DNA of 64,000 bases from Lentisphaeria bacterium (lineage in GTDB: Bacteria; Verrucomicrobiota; Lentisphaeria; Victivallales; Victivallaceae): assembly GCA_017508385.1 (NCBI GenBank), contig JAFVZB010000068.1, positions 62,001 to 126,000 of the forward strand, read 5' to 3'. The position numbers were made by a program, and so were the translations under genes. Positions 50,320 to 60,627 of this stretch are shown here, piece by piece. How positions within the stretch are numbered: position 1 is the first letter of the stretch; the number at the start of each line of letters is the position of its first letter. The notes below the pieces were generated by a model. It was not told the DNA's origin. It did not search any database and saw nothing but the letters and a program-made list of their open reading frames with translations.

Positions 50320-52727
50320 TATTTTATACCCTCCTCAAGAGCGAGTTTCAAAACGCTTTCGCAATCCCTGACAAAGTGGAACACCACTTTCTTTTTTATT
50401 TCTTCCGGCAGTTCGTCTGCATCCTTGCGGTTTTCTTCAGGGAGAATGATTGTACCGACTCCGGCTTGCGATGCGGCGGTAACCTTTTCTCTTATTCCGC
50501 CCACGGCAGTAACATGACCGTGAAGAGTTATTTCACCGGACATCGAAAGCGCATTTCTGACTACTCTGCCGCTTATCAGCGAAACCAGTGCTGTGACCAG
50601 TGTCACACCTGCCGATGGACCATCTTTGGGAGTTGCTCCGTCGGGAACGTGGATGTGGAAATCATTGGTGTTGAAAAACTCAGGCTCAACATTGTGTTTT
50701 TTTGCAATACTGCGGACAAATGAAAAGGCGGTTTCGGCAGACTCCTGCATTACTTTACCGAGACTTCCGGTAAGTTTCAGATTGCCCTTGCCGCCGGGGA
50801 TAGCGAGTATCTCGACCGGCAGAACAGCTCCGCCGGCACCTGTCCACGCCATGCCGAGGACATACCCCGGTTTCCGGTCTTTGCGCAGACCGTCGGGCAG
50901 ATAACGCTTTTTGCCGAGCAATTCGGCAACAAGTGCCGAGTCAACGACAAACTTTTCATCATTATTGCCGGAAACAATACTTTTGGCAATTTTACGGCAG
51001 ACTCGGGCTATGATTCGCTCAAGTTCCCGGACTCCTGACTCCATGGTGTAGAACTTTATCATATCGTCAATACCGGTCACCCGGAACGATATCTGTTTGG
51101 CTTTCAAGCCGCACTCACTGATCTGGCGTGGAGCAAGATAACGCTTGGCTATCTCACGTTTTTCAAGTGAGGTGTAGCCCGGGACGTTGATTATTTCCAT
51201 ACGGTCACGCAGAGGTCCGGGGATATTCTCGATAGAGTTCGCAGTAGCGATAAAAAACACCTTTGAAAGGTCAAATCCAAGTTCAATATAGTTATCGTTG
51301 AACGAATGATTCTGCGCAGGGTCGAGCACTTCAAGCAGAGCAGAGCCCGGGTCTCCCCGGAAATCCTGAGCGAGCTTATCGACCTCGTCGAGCATGAATA
51401 CCGGGTTGGAACTGCCTACCCGTTTGAGGTTTTGAATGATTCTTCCCGGCATAGCTCCGACATAAGTTCTGCGGTGACCTCTTATCTCGGCTTCATCACG
51501 GACTCCGCCCAGAGAGACACGGATGAAATTTCGGTTCATCGCCCGGGCAATGGATTGACCGATCGAAGTTTTACCGACTCCGGGAGGACCGACGAGGCAG
51601 AGTATCGGAGCTTTGGATGACTGTTCACCGTTTCTCAACTGCAACACGGCAAGGAACTCCAAGATACGCTCTTTCACATCCTTGAGTCCGTAATGATCCT
51701 CTTCGAGCACCTCGCGGGCGACATCGCAATCCAGCCTGTCTTCGGTGAACTTGCACCACGGGCAGTCAAGCAGCCAATTGACGTAGGCAAAACTGATATG
51801 GAACTCAGGAGTCGAAGTCGGCAGACACTCAAGACGCTCCAATTCGGTTCTTACTGTCTCCTCAACGTTTTCCGGTAATTCGGTATCGAGAAGTTTATTT
51901 TCAAGAAAGGCGATATCACCGCCTCTTGACTCCTCACCGAGTTCACGTTTTACTATTCTGAGCTGCTCGCGCAGGAAAAATTCACGCTGAGAGTCTCCCA
52001 TTGCCTCCTGCACTTGATTCTGGATGCGCAGTCCGAGACTTGCAACTTCGAGCTCTCTTGTGACCAAAATGCCAAGCAGGTCAAGACGCTCAGTTATATC
52101 GGTCATGGAAAGGATGGTAACTTTTTCATCCATGGTAAACCCGAGTGCATCTGCAAGCACATCAGCCTGACGTCCGGGAAGAGAGTTGTTTTCGAGCGCA
52201 GCCTGAACCTCTTCAGGAACATTCTGAAGCATTGCCGCAAGCTCGTGATACATTGAGAGTATCATCTTTATGCGGGCGATATTTTCGTATTCGCTGTTGC
52301 CTTTCACATCCTCTTCGAGAGAGTGATACTGAACCTGCAAAGAGCCGTCAGCTCCCTTTTTGAGAGCCTCGTACTCGATACGTTTGATACCGCGGACAAC
52401 GATTTTTATACTGCCGTCCGGAAGTTGAAGCTCACGGACTATTCTTGCCAGAACTCCGACTTTCGACAAAACTTCTCCGTCAGCCTTGAACACCGGGATT
52501 TCCGGCAATTCAACTGAAACACCCTCGCCGGTGTAGTTGTAAACCGGAAACATTGCCACCAGCCGGTCGGTTTTCATTGCCTCCTGCACAATGGAAATAT
52601 TTTCGTCCCGATCAACCGATATCGGAGTGAGGCTGAGCGGAAACACGACCTGACTGCGCAGTACAAACAATCCTGCGGTCGAGCCGAGCTTGCGCATTCC
52701 GGCAACACTTATTGTTCTTTCATCCAT
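50319..52727 (-). CDS. lon: ATP-dependent protease Lon
   Basis: 802-residue LonA, degrading misfolded and regulatory proteins. The N-terminal substrate domain (LFVLRSQVVFPLSLTPI) is followed by the AAA+ module with Walker A GPPGVGKTS and Walker B VFMLDEVDKL. The protease domain has the Ser in PKDGPSAGVT and the Lys in GGIREKVTAA, forming the Ser-Lys dyad. Length is normal. The downstream LolA-like gene overlaps by one base. Confidence 0.97.
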   Translation of the reverse strand: MDERTISVAGMRKLGSTAGLFVLRSQVVFPLSLTPISVDRDENISIVQEAMKTDRLVAMFPVYNYTGEGVSVELPEIPVFKADGEVLSKVGVLARIVRELQLPDGSIKIVVRGIKRIEYEALKKGADGSLQVQYHSLEEDVKGNSEYENIARIKMILSMYHELAAMLQNVPEEVQAALENNSLPGRQADVLADALGFTMDEKVTILSMTDITERLDLLGILVTRELEVASLGLRIQNQVQEAMGDSQREFFLREQLRIVKRELGEESRGGDIAFLENKLLDTELPENVEETVRTELERLECLPTSTPEFHISFAYVNWLLDCPWCKFTEDRLDCDVAREVLEEDHYGLKDVKERILEFLAVLQLRNGEQSSKAPILCLVGPPGVGKTSIGQSIARAMNRNFIRVSLGGVRDEAEIRGHRRTYVGAMPGRIIQNLKRVGSSNPVFMLDEVDKLAQDFRGDPGSALLEVLDPAQNHSFNDNYIELGFDLSKVFFIATANSIENIPGPLRDRMEIINVPGYTSLEKREIAKRYLAPRQISECGLKAKQISFRVTGIDDMIKFYTMESGVRELERIIARVCRKIAKSIVSGNNDEKFVVDSALVAELLGKKRYLPDGLRKDRKPGYVLGMAWTGAGGAVLPVEILAIPGGKGNLKLTGSLGKVMQESAETAFSFVRSIAKKHNVEPEFFNTNDFHIHVPDGATPKDGPSAGVTLVTALVSLISGRVVRNALSMSGEITLHGHVTAVGGIREKVTAASQAGVGTIILPEENRKDADELPEEIKKKVVFHFVRDCESVLKLALEEGIK

Positions 52728-52812
52728 AAATTTATTTTTCTTTCAAAGCAGGCACACTGTGTCCTGTTAAAACTTTATCAACTCTATAAATTAACCTGAC
52801 ATCGGCTGCTTT

Positions 52813-53595
52813 TCAACACCCTTTGCCGGATATTCCATTAAAAAACTTCAAAGCCCGCTGTATATTGCGGTCCCAGAACTCCCAGTTGTGCACGCCCGGC
52901 TCTTCGAGATAGGTGTAGTTTTCAAAGCCGCACTCTTTCACCTTGTCTCTGAAACTGCGGTTGTATTCGATAAGGAAATCCTCTGAGCCGCAGGCGTGGA
53001 AGAGTGCCGGAAGCTCAACTTTTTCAGCGGCACGTCTTGATACGAGCTCCATGACGTCGCTGTTCTGACGTACAATATCCTCTTTCGATTTGAAAATCAT
53101 CTTCATTTCGAAGTTCAATCCGGCATCTTTGATGACGACATCATCTATCCACTTCCGGATATCTGCCACTGCGGAAAATGCCGCAACTCCGGCGAAGCGT
53201 CCTGGGAAATTCAGGGCAAGTTTGAGTGCTCCGTAGCCGCCCATCGAGAGTCCGGCGACAAAATTATCTTCTCTGCGTTCCGACAGAGGAAATATCGAGC
53301 GGCAGACTTTCGGCAGCTCTTCGGAAATGAAAGTCCAGTATTTCGGACCGGAAGCCATATCAGCATAGAAACTTCTGCCGCCGTCAGGCATGACCACAGC
53401 AAAGCCCTCTTCTCTGGCGTAACGGCTGATTGAACTGAGTTCAGTCCAGCTTGAGCAGTTGTCACTCAAACCGTGCAGTAACCAGACCACGGGAAACCTG
53501 CCGCTTTCAGGCAGTTGCTCTGACGGCAGGATGACTTCGAGCGGAACTCTCTTTCTCAGAGAGACCGAACTTATTGTACAACTTAAATTGACCAT
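52813..53595 (-). CDS. Esterase D-like alpha/beta hydrolase
   Basis: 260 residues of the esterase D/tributyrin esterase family. The oxyanion-hole segment WLLHGLSDN, nucleophile GLSMGGYGALKLAL, a late Asp in GSEDFLIEYNR and the His in GVHNWEFWD complete the triad. There is no signal peptide. It may deacylate sugars (acetyl or feruloyl) or simple esters. It is encoded between lon and the topoisomerase A subunit. Confidence 0.88.
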   Translation of the reverse strand: MVNLSCTISSVSLRKRVPLEVILPSEQLPESGRFPVVWLLHGLSDNCSSWTELSSISRYAREEGFAVVMPDGGRSFYADMASGPKYWTFISEELPKVCRSIFPLSERREDNFVAGLSMGGYGALKLALNFPGRFAGVAAFSAVADIRKWIDDVVIKDAGLNFEMKMIFKSKEDIVRQNSDVMELVSRRAAEKVELPALFHACGSEDFLIEYNRSFRDKVKECGFENYTYLEEPGVHNWEFWDRNIQRALKFFNGISGKGC

Positions 53596-53615
53596 GTCAA
53601 ACTCTTTTCTCTCTT

Positions 53616-56057
53616 TCAGAATCCGAATTCAGGCTGAACCATTCCGAAATCCTCATCGGAATCATCGGTGATGATCGTCTTTTTGGACGGCTGCTTTTTA
53701 CTCTTTTTTTCTTCAACCGGCACATCAACAAGTTCAGGCTGAGACGTCGGCTCGGGCTCGGGAGTCGGCTCGGGTTCAGGTGTCGGCTCTGGCTCAGGTG
53801 TCGGCTCGGGCTCGGGAGTCGGTTCGGATTCGGGAGTCGGCTCGGGTTCAGGTGCCGGCTCGGGCTCGGGAGTCGGTTCGACAACCGCCTCAACTTTGTC
53901 GGCGACAGGAGTATCTTCGACCTCAGCAGTGATCTCCGGCTCTTCTGCGGCTTCTGTCTCTTCTGACTCCGCAGGCACAGCAAACGCAGCCATTTCCTCT
54001 TCGGTGAGGTAACGCTGGTGGGTTATTTTCACTAACTTGTTTCCGGTAATCAACAGACCTCTTGCCTTGGGAGAACGTGCCGGAAGTTCCATCAGGTTTA
54101 CTTCAACGGCTGTTTCCCTGCCCCTGCCGTCAACGCATACCATCTGGTATATCGCATCGGCTCTCGGAGTAAACAGTTCGAGGGCACATCCCTCAGGACA
54201 CATCATATAGTCACGCTCAAGAATAAATCCGCTGATCGTGCTGCGTTTTCCGTAATACTTGCCGCTCTTCTTCTCACGGTATATCACTCCGAACTCGGTT
54301 GCGGCATCGTAACGGCGGAAATCATACATCTTGCCGATAAACATCTTCTTCTCTGCCGGAAGCGGAATGATACGGTATTTGCCGGATTTTTCCAGACAGA
54401 TAAAGCGGTCGAACTCGTTGCAGACCAGCGTGTCGTCACTCTTGATGGCGGTTCCGATATATCCGGTCTTGCGCTCCCAGCCGATTTTGATGTTGTTGAG
54501 GGCGGCTTTGGTGCGGTCGATCTGCTCAAACTGTTCGATCTCGGTTCTTCTCGGGAACATGGCTCCGAACTTCTCTTTCAATCCCTCAAGATAGCCGATC
54601 GTGTACTCAACAAGATGAGCGAGATTGTGTTTTATCTTCTTGATGTTTTCTGCGATTTCACGCAGCTCTTTCTGGTTCTTTTCGATATCAAAGCGTGCTA
54701 TTCTGCGCACCGGCAGGGCAAGCAGTTTATCAACGTCCTCTTTGGTGACATCACGGAGCAGCTCTTTTCTGAACGGAGCAAGTCCGTCTATGACCTCTTT
54801 GTACTCTTCCTCAACGCTTGCGCACTCTTCGATGCGTTTGTAGATGCGGTTTTCAAAGAATATCTGAGCAAGAGTTTTTGCGTGACGCAGCTCATTCAAA
54901 CGCTCAAGCTCGATCTCAAACTCACGCTTGATAAACCCGAGCAGCTTCTGTACGTTGCGTTTCAAAACCTGCGTGACCGTCATCTGCACCGGTTTGCGGT
55001 CGCATATAACCATCATTTTGGGAGAGACACGCACTGAGCAATCGGTGTACATGTAGAGTCCCTGAAGCACCTTTTCCGGGTCCTGACCTTTGGTCGGAGT
55101 CACTCTTATTTCCACCCGGTCGGTGGTAAAGTCCTGAACGTTGGAAATCTTTATCTTGTTTTTCTTCCAAGCCTTTTCGATCGACTCGACAAGAGTTTCC
55201 GTTGTGCAGGTGGCTGGAATCTCTTTAATGACCAGCACTCTTCCGTCGATATCGATTTTTGCCCGCAAAGTTATTCTTCCGTTGCCGTCGTCATATTCAC
55301 GGACATCCATGAGTCCGCCTTGCTGGAAGTCGGGGAAAAGCTGGAAACTTTCCCCCTTCAACTCAGCTATTTCTGCATCTATCAACTCGTTGAAGTTGTG
55401 CGGAAGAACTGTTGTTGACATACCGACTGCGATTCCGTCACTGCCGAGCATAAGAAGACTCGGAACTTTGGCAGGAAGCAGAACCGGCTCTTTTTTGCGA
55501 CCATCATAGTTGGGGACAAAGTCGGTGATATCATTGTTGAACATGGTCTCATACGCCAGAAGCGAGAGAGAACACTCTGTGTATCGTGTTGCTGCCGCAC
55601 GGTCTCCGGTGAGCAGGTTGCCGAAGTTTCCCTGAGTCTTGATGAAGTAGGGATAACTTACGTTGACAAGTTTTTTGCTCTTGCTCTTGGCATCGAAAAC
55701 CTCTTCTTCACGGCATCCGCCCTTGTTGGCGAGCACCACGATGGCATCGCCGATGGAGGCATCTCCGTGCGGATGGTAATGCATGGCGTTACCGACGATA
55801 TTGGCGGTCTTGGTGGTGCGTCCGTTTTCATACGCCTGATAAAGAGTCCACATGATTCTACGCTGAACCGGTTTCAAACCGTCGTCAACGTCAGGAATGG
55901 CACGGGAACCGATGACATAACTTGCGTAATCGAGGAAGTTGCGATCCATCATCGCACGGAAAAAGTCGTTGCTTCCCCTGCCCTTTTCTGCGACTTCGCC
56001 GATGACCTGCTCTTCGTCGTTCTGTTCGACGGAGTTTTTAAGCTCTTCATCACTCAT
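53616..56057 (-). CDS. DNA gyrase/topoisomerase IV subunit A with Pro-Glu repeat tail
   Basis: 813 residues. The breakage-reunion domain is complete: [35 protein letters not shown], and catalytic Tyr159 in [10 protein letters not shown] long coiled-coil region follows, then a short C-terminal domain without a GyrA box (QRRGGKG), favouring a ParC/second-type subunit. From about residue 700 the chain becomes acidic and ends in Pro-Glu-Pro-Thr repeats (53745-53880), then [10 protein letters not shown] and an acidic end. The start overlaps the subunit B stop by eight bases; GGAGG lies nine bases upstream. Confidence 0.92.
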   Translation of the reverse strand: MSDEELKNSVEQNDEEQVIGEVAEKGRGSNDFFRAMMDRNFLDYASYVIGSRAIPDVDDGLKPVQRRIMWTLYQAYENGRTTKTANIVGNAMHYHPHGDASIGDAIVVLANKGGCREEEVFDAKSKSKKLVNVSYPYFIKTQGNFGNLLTGDRAAATRYTECSLSLLAYETMFNNDITDFVPNYDGRKKEPVLLPAKVPSLLMLGSDGIAVGMSTTVLPHNFNELIDAEIAELKGESFQLFPDFQQGGLMDVREYDDGNGRITLRAKIDIDGRVLVIKEIPATCTTETLVESIEKAWKKNKIKISNVQDFTTDRVEIRVTPTKGQDPEKVLQGLYMYTDCSVRVSPKMMVICDRKPVQMTVTQVLKRNVQKLLGFIKREFEIELERLNELRHAKTLAQIFFENRIYKRIEECASVEEEYKEVIDGLAPFRKELLRDVTKEDVDKLLALPVRRIARFDIEKNQKELREIAENIKKIKHNLAHLVEYTIGYLEGLKEKFGAMFPRRTEIEQFEQIDRTKAALNNIKIGWERKTGYIGTAIKSDDTLVCNEFDRFICLEKSGKYRIIPLPAEKKMFIGKMYDFRRYDAATEFGVIYREKKSGKYYGKRSTISGFILERDYMMCPEGCALELFTPRADAIYQMVCVDGRGRETAVEVNLMELPARSPKARGLLITGNKLVKITHQRYLTEEEMAAFAVPAESEETEAAEEPEITAEVEDTPVADKVEAVVEPTPEPEPAPEPEPTPESEPTPEPEPTPEPEPTPEPEPTPEPEPTSQPELVDVPVEEKKSKKQPSKKTIITDDSDEDFGMVQPEFGF
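53745..53880 (-). repeat. In-frame 12/24-bp tandem repeats in topoisomerase A tail
   Basis: About ten degenerate copies encode PEPTPEPE-type units. Copies differ mostly at third bases (TCGGGCTCGGGAGT and TCGGGTTCAGGTGT forms), meaning old, diverging repeats maintained in frame. This tail is likely to vary in length between strains. Confidence 0.85.
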
Positions 56058-57879
56058 AATCGACTACCTCCAGGTTCTGCATGATATACTCTTTGCGGTC
56101 GGGAGTGTTTTCGCCCATGTAGAATTTGAGTATCTCAGGGATTCCACGCATGTTATCGAGCGATACCGGACTCAATCGGATATTTTCACCGATAAACTCA
56201 CCGAAGTCGTCAGGACTGATCTCTCCCAATCCCTTGAATCGGGTTATTTCTGCTTTGCTGCCGAGTTGTTTCGCCGCCGCATCACGCTCGTTTTCGTTGT
56301 AGCAGTAGATCGGAGACTCTTTCGGTTTGCTGACCCGGAAGAGCGGCGTTTCAAGTATGTAAAGGTGTCCTGACAACACAAGCTGTTCATAGAAACAGAG
56401 GAAGAAGGTCAGAAGCAGATTTCTGATATGCAATCCGTCCACGTCGGCATCGGTTGCGATGATAACTTTGTCGTAACGCAGATTTTCGGTGCTTTCCTCA
56501 ATTCCGAGAGCCTGGATGAGGAAGTTGAGCTCCTCGTTTTTGTAAATCATCTCTATGGTTTCACCGTAGGCGTTTTTGGGTTTTCCGCGCAGGGCGAAGA
56601 TAGCCTGACACTCAACGTCACGCTTTTTGACCAGACTGCCAGCGGCTGAATCTCCCTCGGTGAGAAAAATCATAGTCTCACGGGGCTCAGTGCCCCGGGG
56701 CCACTTGGCTCCGACGTGATACTTGCAGTCTTTGAGTTTCGGAATGCGCAAGACCATCTTTTGGGTGGTCTCACGGGACATCTTCTTTACTTCCTGTATC
56801 TTGCGGTGCATCTGCTCGTTGCGCTGGACTTTATCGAGCACGCACTCGGCGATTTCCTTGTTTTTGTGCAGAAAATCCGCCACTGCCGCACTGACCTGAG
56901 CAACGATTGGTCCCCTGACATCGGTATTGACCAGTTTGTTTTTTGTCTGGCTTTCAAAATTCGGCTCTTTGACTTTTACAGAAATGACTCCGACCATTCC
57001 GTCGCGGATGGCATCAGCTTTGAATGATTTGCCGCTGTACTCATTTATTCCTTTGAGCACACCCTCTTTGAATGCTGAAAGATGGGTTCCTCCGTCACTG
57101 GTGTACTGACCGTTGACAAAACTCATGGCGGTTTCCCCGTAACGGTCACTGTGGGTCAGTGCGAACTCAACATCCTTGCTTTTGAAGTGGATGATGTCGT
57201 AAAGTTTCTCATCTCCCGTTTCGGAATCAAGCAGGTCAAGCAAGCCGTTTGAGGAGTAATAACGTTCGCCGTTGTAATAGAGGGATATACCGCTGTTGAG
57301 GTAAGCATACATCCAGAGACGCTTGCTGATGTAGTCCGAGCGGAATTTGTACTCGGGGAAAATCGTTTCATCGGGCACAAAACGGATGAATGTACCGTTT
57401 TTCTCATCGCTCTCACCTTCGATGGTATCAATAAGTTTTCCGCAGCTGAAATGCGCCTCGCGGAACTTGCCGTCACGGGTACTGCGTACGGTAAAATCTA
57501 TTGAAAGAGCGTTGACAGCTTTGGTGCCGACTCCGTTGAGTCCGATGGAAAACTTGAATACATCATCATTGTACTTGCCGCCGGTGTTCATCACTGAGAC
57601 ACACTCAACGAGCTTTTCAAGCGGAATACCTCTTCCGTAATCCCGCACCGATGCAACATTGCCTTCGATTTTTACATCGACACGCTTGCCGCATCCCATG
57701 ATGAATTCGTCGATACTGTTGTCGATGACCTCTTTTAGCAATATATATATGCCGTCATCCTGATGGCTTCCGTTGCCCTGCCTGCCGATATACATACCGG
57801 GGCGTTTACGGACATGATCGAGCGGATCAAGATGGATTATGCTGTCTGCTGTATATGCCTGAACTGCGTCTGTCGCCAT
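56050..57879 (-). CDS. DNA gyrase/topoisomerase IV subunit B
   Basis: 609-residue type IIA topoisomerase ATPase subunit. The GHKL ATPase has [20 protein letters not shown] and RDYGRGIP. The transducer and Toprim domain follow ([32 protein letters not shown]). Length and lack of an insertion suit ParE or the short GyrB form. The ATG at 57879 is chosen: AGG lies eight bases upstream and the alignment begins with it; an upstream in-frame ATG at 57990 would add a non-conserved tail. It is paired with subunit A by overlap. Confidence 0.92.
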   Translation of the reverse strand: MATDAVQAYTADSIIHLDPLDHVRKRPGMYIGRQGNGSHQDDGIYILLKEVIDNSIDEFIMGCGKRVDVKIEGNVASVRDYGRGIPLEKLVECVSVMNTGGKYNDDVFKFSIGLNGVGTKAVNALSIDFTVRSTRDGKFREAHFSCGKLIDTIEGESDEKNGTFIRFVPDETIFPEYKFRSDYISKRLWMYAYLNSGISLYYNGERYYSSNGLLDLLDSETGDEKLYDIIHFKSKDVEFALTHSDRYGETAMSFVNGQYTSDGGTHLSAFKEGVLKGINEYSGKSFKADAIRDGMVGVISVKVKEPNFESQTKNKLVNTDVRGPIVAQVSAAVADFLHKNKEIAECVLDKVQRNEQMHRKIQEVKKMSRETTQKMVLRIPKLKDCKYHVGAKWPRGTEPRETMIFLTEGDSAAGSLVKKRDVECQAIFALRGKPKNAYGETIEMIYKNEELNFLIQALGIEESTENLRYDKVIIATDADVDGLHIRNLLLTFFLCFYEQLVLSGHLYILETPLFRVSKPKESPIYCYNENERDAAAKQLGSKAEITRFKGLGEISPDDFGEFIGENIRLSPVSLDNMRGIPEILKFYMGENTPDRKEYIMQNLEVVDYE

Positions 57880-58056
57880 AACTAAAGCCTGTTCTCCCGA
57901 AAATAAAGTTATAATTATTCTGTTAAATATATCATAAATATGCTTTTTTTCAAGCATAAAAAGAGATAAAAAAGGCGTTGCATACGACAAAAACTCAATT
58001 ATTGCCGATAACGCCAGAAATCAAATGGTTTGAATACGGAAGATTTTGCGCAGAAA

Positions 58057-59484
58057 CTACTGCTGCAATTTTTTGATAAACTCAGTCATGAAGCCGTAGA
58101 CCCGCTCAACAGAGTCGATGCTGACCCGCTCTTTGGTGCTGTGGATATCATAAGCTGTCGGTCCGAAACTTATCAGCTCAAGTTCAGGATTTATTTTACT
58201 TAAAATACCGGCTTCAAGTCCTGCATGAATGACATGAAATACCGGCTTTTCACCGTAGAGTTTTTCCCACACTTCGGACGCCGTTTTGTTGATGCGGCTC
58301 TCCGGAGCGGGATTCCAGCCGGAATACTCTTTTGACACACTGACGGTTTTATCCAATTTATCAAAGGCTTTGATGACCAGCTCTGTCGCCTCTTTGCGCT
58401 TGGCATTGTCGAGACTGCGCTGGCTGAAATGCAGATTCAGAACGCCGTCATTCACTTTTGCGGCGGCAAAATTACTGCTGGTACGTGGAACTCCGAACTC
58501 ATCGGCGAACTCAAGCACTCCGTTGGGAACATTTGCCATGGCTGATATCATCTTTTTGCGCCATGCGGATTCCCACATGCTGTCGAGCTCAGATATCTCA
58601 CTTACGGTGACTTCAAGTTCAACTCCGTCGGCAAGCTGTTCTTTGTATTTCTCTACCTTGGAGCAGAAGATATTTGCCAATGACTCCGGCGGCTCGGATG
58701 ATATTACCCGGGCAACCGCTGCACCGGGAATAACATTATCAGCGTTCTGACAGAGGATATCTGACACCTCAACTTTGCTTTCGGCAAGCAGCTGCGCAAG
58801 AAAAACCAGAGCGTTGCCGTGCTTCTTGTTGATTTCAACTCCGGAGTGACCTCCCGGCAGACCGGAAACGCTTATTTCAGCGCAGTACCCGCAAGCGGCG
58901 GGGGCGAATGGAACTGGAATATCCATCGTAAGCCTGGCTCCTCCTGCGCAGCCGATGGCAAATATTCCCTCTTCATCGCTGTCGAGGTTGAGCAGATATT
59001 TGCCGCAGAGCATATCGGATGAGAGATTTGCAGCTCCGACAAGTCCGACCTCTTCTTCAACTGTAAACACTCCGGCAAGAGCTCCGCCCACGTGATTTTC
59101 GTCAAAAAGCAACGCCAACGCCATTGCGGCACCGATGCCGTTATCTGCACCCAGAGTGGTTCCGCAGGCGTGCAGATATCCATCGGATACCTCCGTTTTT
59201 ATTCCTTCTGTTTGGAAGTCGAAATCAAGCTCAGGAAGTTTTTCGCATATCATATCAAGATGTCCCTGCATCAACACCGCAGGTTTGTCTTCAAATCCCG
59301 GCGATGCTTTGCGGTCGATACGCAAATTACCGTAACTGTCAAACTTCGCTTCGAGACCTCTTGAACGTGCTTCCTGAGCAAGACGTTCACTTAATTTATG
59401 CTCGCTGCCTGACGGATGCGGTATTGACAGTATCAACTTGAACATATCCCAGACTCTGCCGGTCGGGAAAGTGTTTTCACTCAT
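58057..59484 (-). CDS. pepD: Aminoacyl-histidine dipeptidase (PepD)
   Basis: 475-residue M20/M28-type metallopeptidase cleaving Xaa-His and other dipeptides. The metal ligands are in VLMQGHLDM, TTLGADNGIG, EEEVGLVGAAN and, late, VIHAGLEAGI. The sequence HSGVEINKKHGNAL is the PepD lid-domain signature. GAGGG lies six bases before the ATG. It is monocistronic, with its own promoter and 178 bases before the topoisomerase gene. Confidence 0.93.
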   Translation of the reverse strand: MSENTFPTGRVWDMFKLILSIPHPSGSEHKLSERLAQEARSRGLEAKFDSYGNLRIDRKASPGFEDKPAVLMQGHLDMICEKLPELDFDFQTEGIKTEVSDGYLHACGTTLGADNGIGAAMALALLFDENHVGGALAGVFTVEEEVGLVGAANLSSDMLCGKYLLNLDSDEEGIFAIGCAGGARLTMDIPVPFAPAACGYCAEISVSGLPGGHSGVEINKKHGNALVFLAQLLAESKVEVSDILCQNADNVIPGAAVARVISSEPPESLANIFCSKVEKYKEQLADGVELEVTVSEISELDSMWESAWRKKMISAMANVPNGVLEFADEFGVPRTSSNFAAAKVNDGVLNLHFSQRSLDNAKRKEATELVIKAFDKLDKTVSVSKEYSGWNPAPESRINKTASEVWEKLYGEKPVFHVIHAGLEAGILSKINPELELISFGPTAYDIHSTKERVSIDSVERVYGFMTEFIKKLQQ

Positions 59485-59522
59485 AGGGTACCCTCATGAT
59501 AGTTTTTGTATAATCAAGAGAT

Positions 59523-59551
59523 AAGATATCACAAGAGGATGGTTTTTTCAA
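59523..59551 (-). promoter_or_regulatory. pepD promoter
   Basis: TTGAAA (59551-59546), 17 bases, TATCTT (59528-59523) on the minus strand, just after the preceding gene's terminator. Confidence 0.55.
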
Positions 59552-59563
59552 GTGCTCTGTTAC

Positions 59564-59594
59564 AAAAAAGCTCCGGAAACAACACTCCGGAGCT
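59564..59594 (-). terminator. Terminator of the two-domain secreted protein gene
   Basis: 9-bp stem AGCTCCGGA/TCCGGAGCT (59569-59577 with 59586-59594), eight-base loop, followed by a T6 run on the minus strand. Confidence 0.9.
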
Positions 59595-59614
59595 TTGATA
59601 TGGGTTGAGTTGTA

Positions 59615-60490
59615 TTACTTGACTTTTTTCAAAGTAAGATTGCTGAAAGCCGCCTTTTTGCCGACAAATCTCTCAACAAGAGGAACACGGCACTGCAGCA
59701 CAAGTCGGTCACAACCATCGGTGTTGATTTCAAGAGAGAGTTTTCCCTTGGCCGCTTTGCCGTAGGCTTGCTTGCGTTTGAGCTCCCTGTTGCCTTTGTA
59801 ATACTTTACTTCAAGGTACGCCATTCTCGGAGCATCAGCGGTATAGTCCGCTTCAAAAAGATACTTGTTTCCCGGACTGACCGACCTTACGACCAGCATT
59901 GAGGCGTGGAGTTTTTCTGCGCTTTCCACATTGATGGTAAAGCCGCCGGCAGAGATATCTGTTACATTGAATCCCTTTTTTCCGCCCTGCATCCAGTTGT
60001 CAAATATCCTGCCATCCTCTTCCAAAGCGAGTTTGAGATTGGAAAATTTGAAATCCCTGCCGGCTCCGCTGCGATTTATACGCATGGCGAATTCAACATA
60101 ATCCGCGTCAGGATGAGTCGCAGAAACAACCAGAGATAATTTACCGGAATGAGCAACGATGGAATTACGGCGGAGTATCTCTTTATTCTTCTTGAACATC
60201 TTTATCTGAAGGTAAGCCGCTTTGACATCTGACTGCACATCAGCCGAAAAAACATAGACTTTATCGGATGGCTCAATCCGCATTCCCTGATAAACGCAAT
60301 CCTCAAACCTGCCTTTCACGGCAGTAACGGTCAGAGTTTTTTCCGCCACGGCAAGTTTGGCGTTGTTTGTGTTGCGCCACGATTCAAGTTGACCGTTGTT
60401 GAACTTGGCAAAGTCGCTGTTTGTCAACTCAACGGCAAAGAGAGAAAAACTCAGCACTCCGGCGATGATAACGGAACTCTTTTTCAACAT
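59615..60490 (-). CDS. Secreted protein with two similar CBM-like beta domains
   Basis: 291 residues. A signal peptide (MLKKSSVIIAGVLSFSLFAVEL) is followed by two repeated beta-sandwich-like segments of about 125 residues each. Both share a Y-L-x-I/V-K-x-x-K-x-N/G-K/R-E pattern (AYLQIKMFKKNKEILRR and AYLEVKYYKGNRELKRK) and end in FSNLxL. This resembles carbohydrate-binding modules, but no family is assigned. AGGAG lies eight bases before the ATG at 60490. It diverges from the glycosidase gene. Confidence 0.7.
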   Translation of the reverse strand: MLKKSSVIIAGVLSFSLFAVELTNSDFAKFNNGQLESWRNTNNAKLAVAEKTLTVTAVKGRFEDCVYQGMRIEPSDKVYVFSADVQSDVKAAYLQIKMFKKNKEILRRNSIVAHSGKLSLVVSATHPDADYVEFAMRINRSGAGRDFKFSNLKLALEEDGRIFDNWMQGGKKGFNVTDISAGGFTINVESAEKLHASMLVVRSVSPGNKYLFEADYTADAPRMAYLEVKYYKGNRELKRKQAYGKAAKGKLSLEINTDGCDRLVLQCRVPLVERFVGKKAAFSNLTLKKVK

Positions 60491-60527
60491 GGTGAAATCT
60501 CCTGTATGTTTTTTTGTGGAATGATAA

Positions 60528-60586
60528 AAAATACCGTAAGAAACATGATTTGTCAAGTTTGAAAGAAAGAAAATCACTGCTATATT
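60528..60586. promoter_or_regulatory. Divergent promoters, secreted protein / glycosidase
   Basis: Minus strand: TTGACA (60556-60551), 17 bases, TATTTT (60533-60528). Plus strand: TTGAAA (60559-60564), 16 bases, TATATT (60581-60586). The -35 boxes are two bases apart. Confidence 0.6.
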
Positions 60587-60627
60587 ATGTAAAAACACCA
60601 TAATTAAACAAAAAGGAACACAAGAAA

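Noticed and set aside
53597-53983. Minus-strand frame with Arg/Pro/Ser repeats
   Set aside because: It is another frame of the Pro-Glu repeat tail of topoisomerase subunit A.
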